Shown in pieces: positions 63,468 through 64,000 of a stretch of DNA of 64,000 nucleotides (its first letter is position 1; each line of letters starts with the position of its first letter). This stretch comes from Prosthecobacter vanneervenii. Lineage in GTDB: Bacteria; Verrucomicrobiota; Verrucomicrobiia; Verrucomicrobiales; Verrucomicrobiaceae. The stretch is from NCBI RefSeq assembly GCF_014203095.1, contig NZ_JACHIG010000006.1, positions 248,001 through 312,000 on the forward strand, written 5' to 3'. The notes beneath the pieces are model-generated. The model did no database searches. It was not told where the DNA came from and worked only from the letters and a program-made list of their open reading frames with translations. The translations under genes and the position numbers were made by a program.

Positions 63468-63890
63468 ATGGAAGAAGATCCTGCCAGAATGGAATACCCT
63501 GAAGCGAGCGAGTGGACTGTAAGTAGGTGCCACCATGACATCAGGCATGTCACAGTTCACTTCGATGAGTCTCTTTCTTCGACTGCATGGATTTCGCGCC
63601 TGCGGAGTTTGTGTCCCGAGCTTCAGCAGCGCAGTCCATCTGATTTGCTTGCCGAAGTGAGGCGCGCAGCATTTGTCGATTTTGGCATGATGTCCGGACG
63701 AGAGGCTCATCGTCTGGTGCAACTGCTAAGTGTTCAACATTTCGACGTTCGCAGTGAAGATGCTTCGTTCGTTTCTCACTGTGCGATGGTCGCTGGTAGC
63801 ATGTTGCTTATTGAAAACGATGCAGAGGCCGAGGCATTCTGTCTGCGGTTGATTCGAGAGGGCGCAGCCATACAAGAAATCGAGGCGTGA
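63468..63890 (+). CDS. Hypothetical protein
   Basis: A 140-residue protein from ATG 63468 (MEEDPARMEY); a longer frame from 63360 overlaps the control region of the divergent reductase. A C-terminal half with FVDFGMMSGREAHRLVQLLS and FCLRLIREGAAIQEIEA is helical. No family recognised. It is alone on this strand at the window's right end. The last 110 bp contain a short hairpin AAGGCA-CA-TGCCTT near 63899 and no gene. Confidence 0.4.
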   Translation: MEEDPARMEYPEASEWTVSRCHHDIRHVTVHFDESLSSTAWISRLRSLCPELQQRSPSDLLAEVRRAAFVDFGMMSGREAHRLVQLLSVQHFDVRSEDASFVSHCAMVAGSMLLIENDAEAEAFCLRLIREGAAIQEIEA

Positions 63891-64000
63891 ACCGACAAGG
63901 CACATGCCTTTTCCTGCTGCCCGAGAGGCTCCTGTCGAATGTCTGTTCATGGGCGTCTGCTTACGGCCCACCCATGAGTAGGATCGGAAACGGCGGGTCG

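Noticed and set aside
63279..63722. 147-residue minus-strand frame at the right end
   Set aside because: Overlaps both the reductase start and the plus-strand hypothetical; composition is less protein-like.

Overview
The window is high-GC bacterial chromosome from the genus Prosthecobacter (Verrucomicrobia). The decisive marker is the three-gene block at 38520-42086: bacterial tubulins btubA and btubB followed by the TPR gene bklc, a set known from Prosthecobacter. Other genes fit this assignment: a PSCyt1/DUF1549/DUF1553 plus DUF1501 pair, a TIGR04073-type protein, a sulfatase, and many GTG starts with weak ribosome binding sites. There are two tRNA genes (Thr-CGT, Arg-ACG). I see no rRNA, CRISPR array, transposase or phage gene.

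Layout. 1-2565: the end of a UPF0261 protein, small hypotheticals and a YggU-type protein. 2568-9211 (minus): a MoxR - DUF58 - BatA/VWA - VWA cluster whose two spacers hold GAATGACGAA repeat hairpins. 9373-12406 (minus): ispF, a PHP phosphoesterase carrying a 205-residue histone-H1-like tail, a membrane-anchored unknown and tRNA-Thr. 12581-16896 (plus): a small conserved protein, a sulfatase, the TIGR04073 protein, gatC-gatA and tRNA-Arg.

17002-28611 (minus) is the most unusual block. It is a compact seven-gene operon reading GTPase (zinc ribbon plus P-loop) - GAP1-N2-like membrane protein - coiled-coil membrane protein - membrane trypsin-like protease - MotA/ExbB channel - two ExbD/MotB-like partners. 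It looks like a membrane-bound, GTPase-centred and ion-motor-driven signalling or conflict system. Parts of it recall Zorya (ZorAB), but the combination matches no characterised system known to me.

28829-33815: an esterase and the PSCyt/DUF1501 pair. 33877-42086 (plus): a membrane protein, a tandem pseudokinase-like membrane protein, then btubA, btubB and bklc. BtubA and BtubB co-polymerise into small bacterial microtubules, and BklC binds them. 42151-53280: mostly housekeeping and metabolism (nagZ, trpE, a ThrH-like phosphatase, a PNPOx-fold protein, a TonB receptor, accA, a LysM protein). It includes a non-coding stretch at 43261-43676 with a candidate small RNA and five helically phased TGTGAKCA repeats.

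53364-57985 (minus): a Pls-type adenylation/carrier/membrane synthetase whose specificity residues read D-A-E-S-I-G-T-V-V-K (lysine-like), overlapped by its own Sfp-type phosphopantetheinyl transferase. This is a likely poly-lysine-type biosynthetic unit. 58131-63890: an RsmB-type rRNA methyltransferase, a MITE-like inverted-repeat element, a FmdB-like protein without its zinc cysteines, an MFS transporter with a CA-rich leader, a ParB-like small protein, an aldo/keto reductase and a hypothetical. All functions are read from sequence and memory of families; no searches were run.
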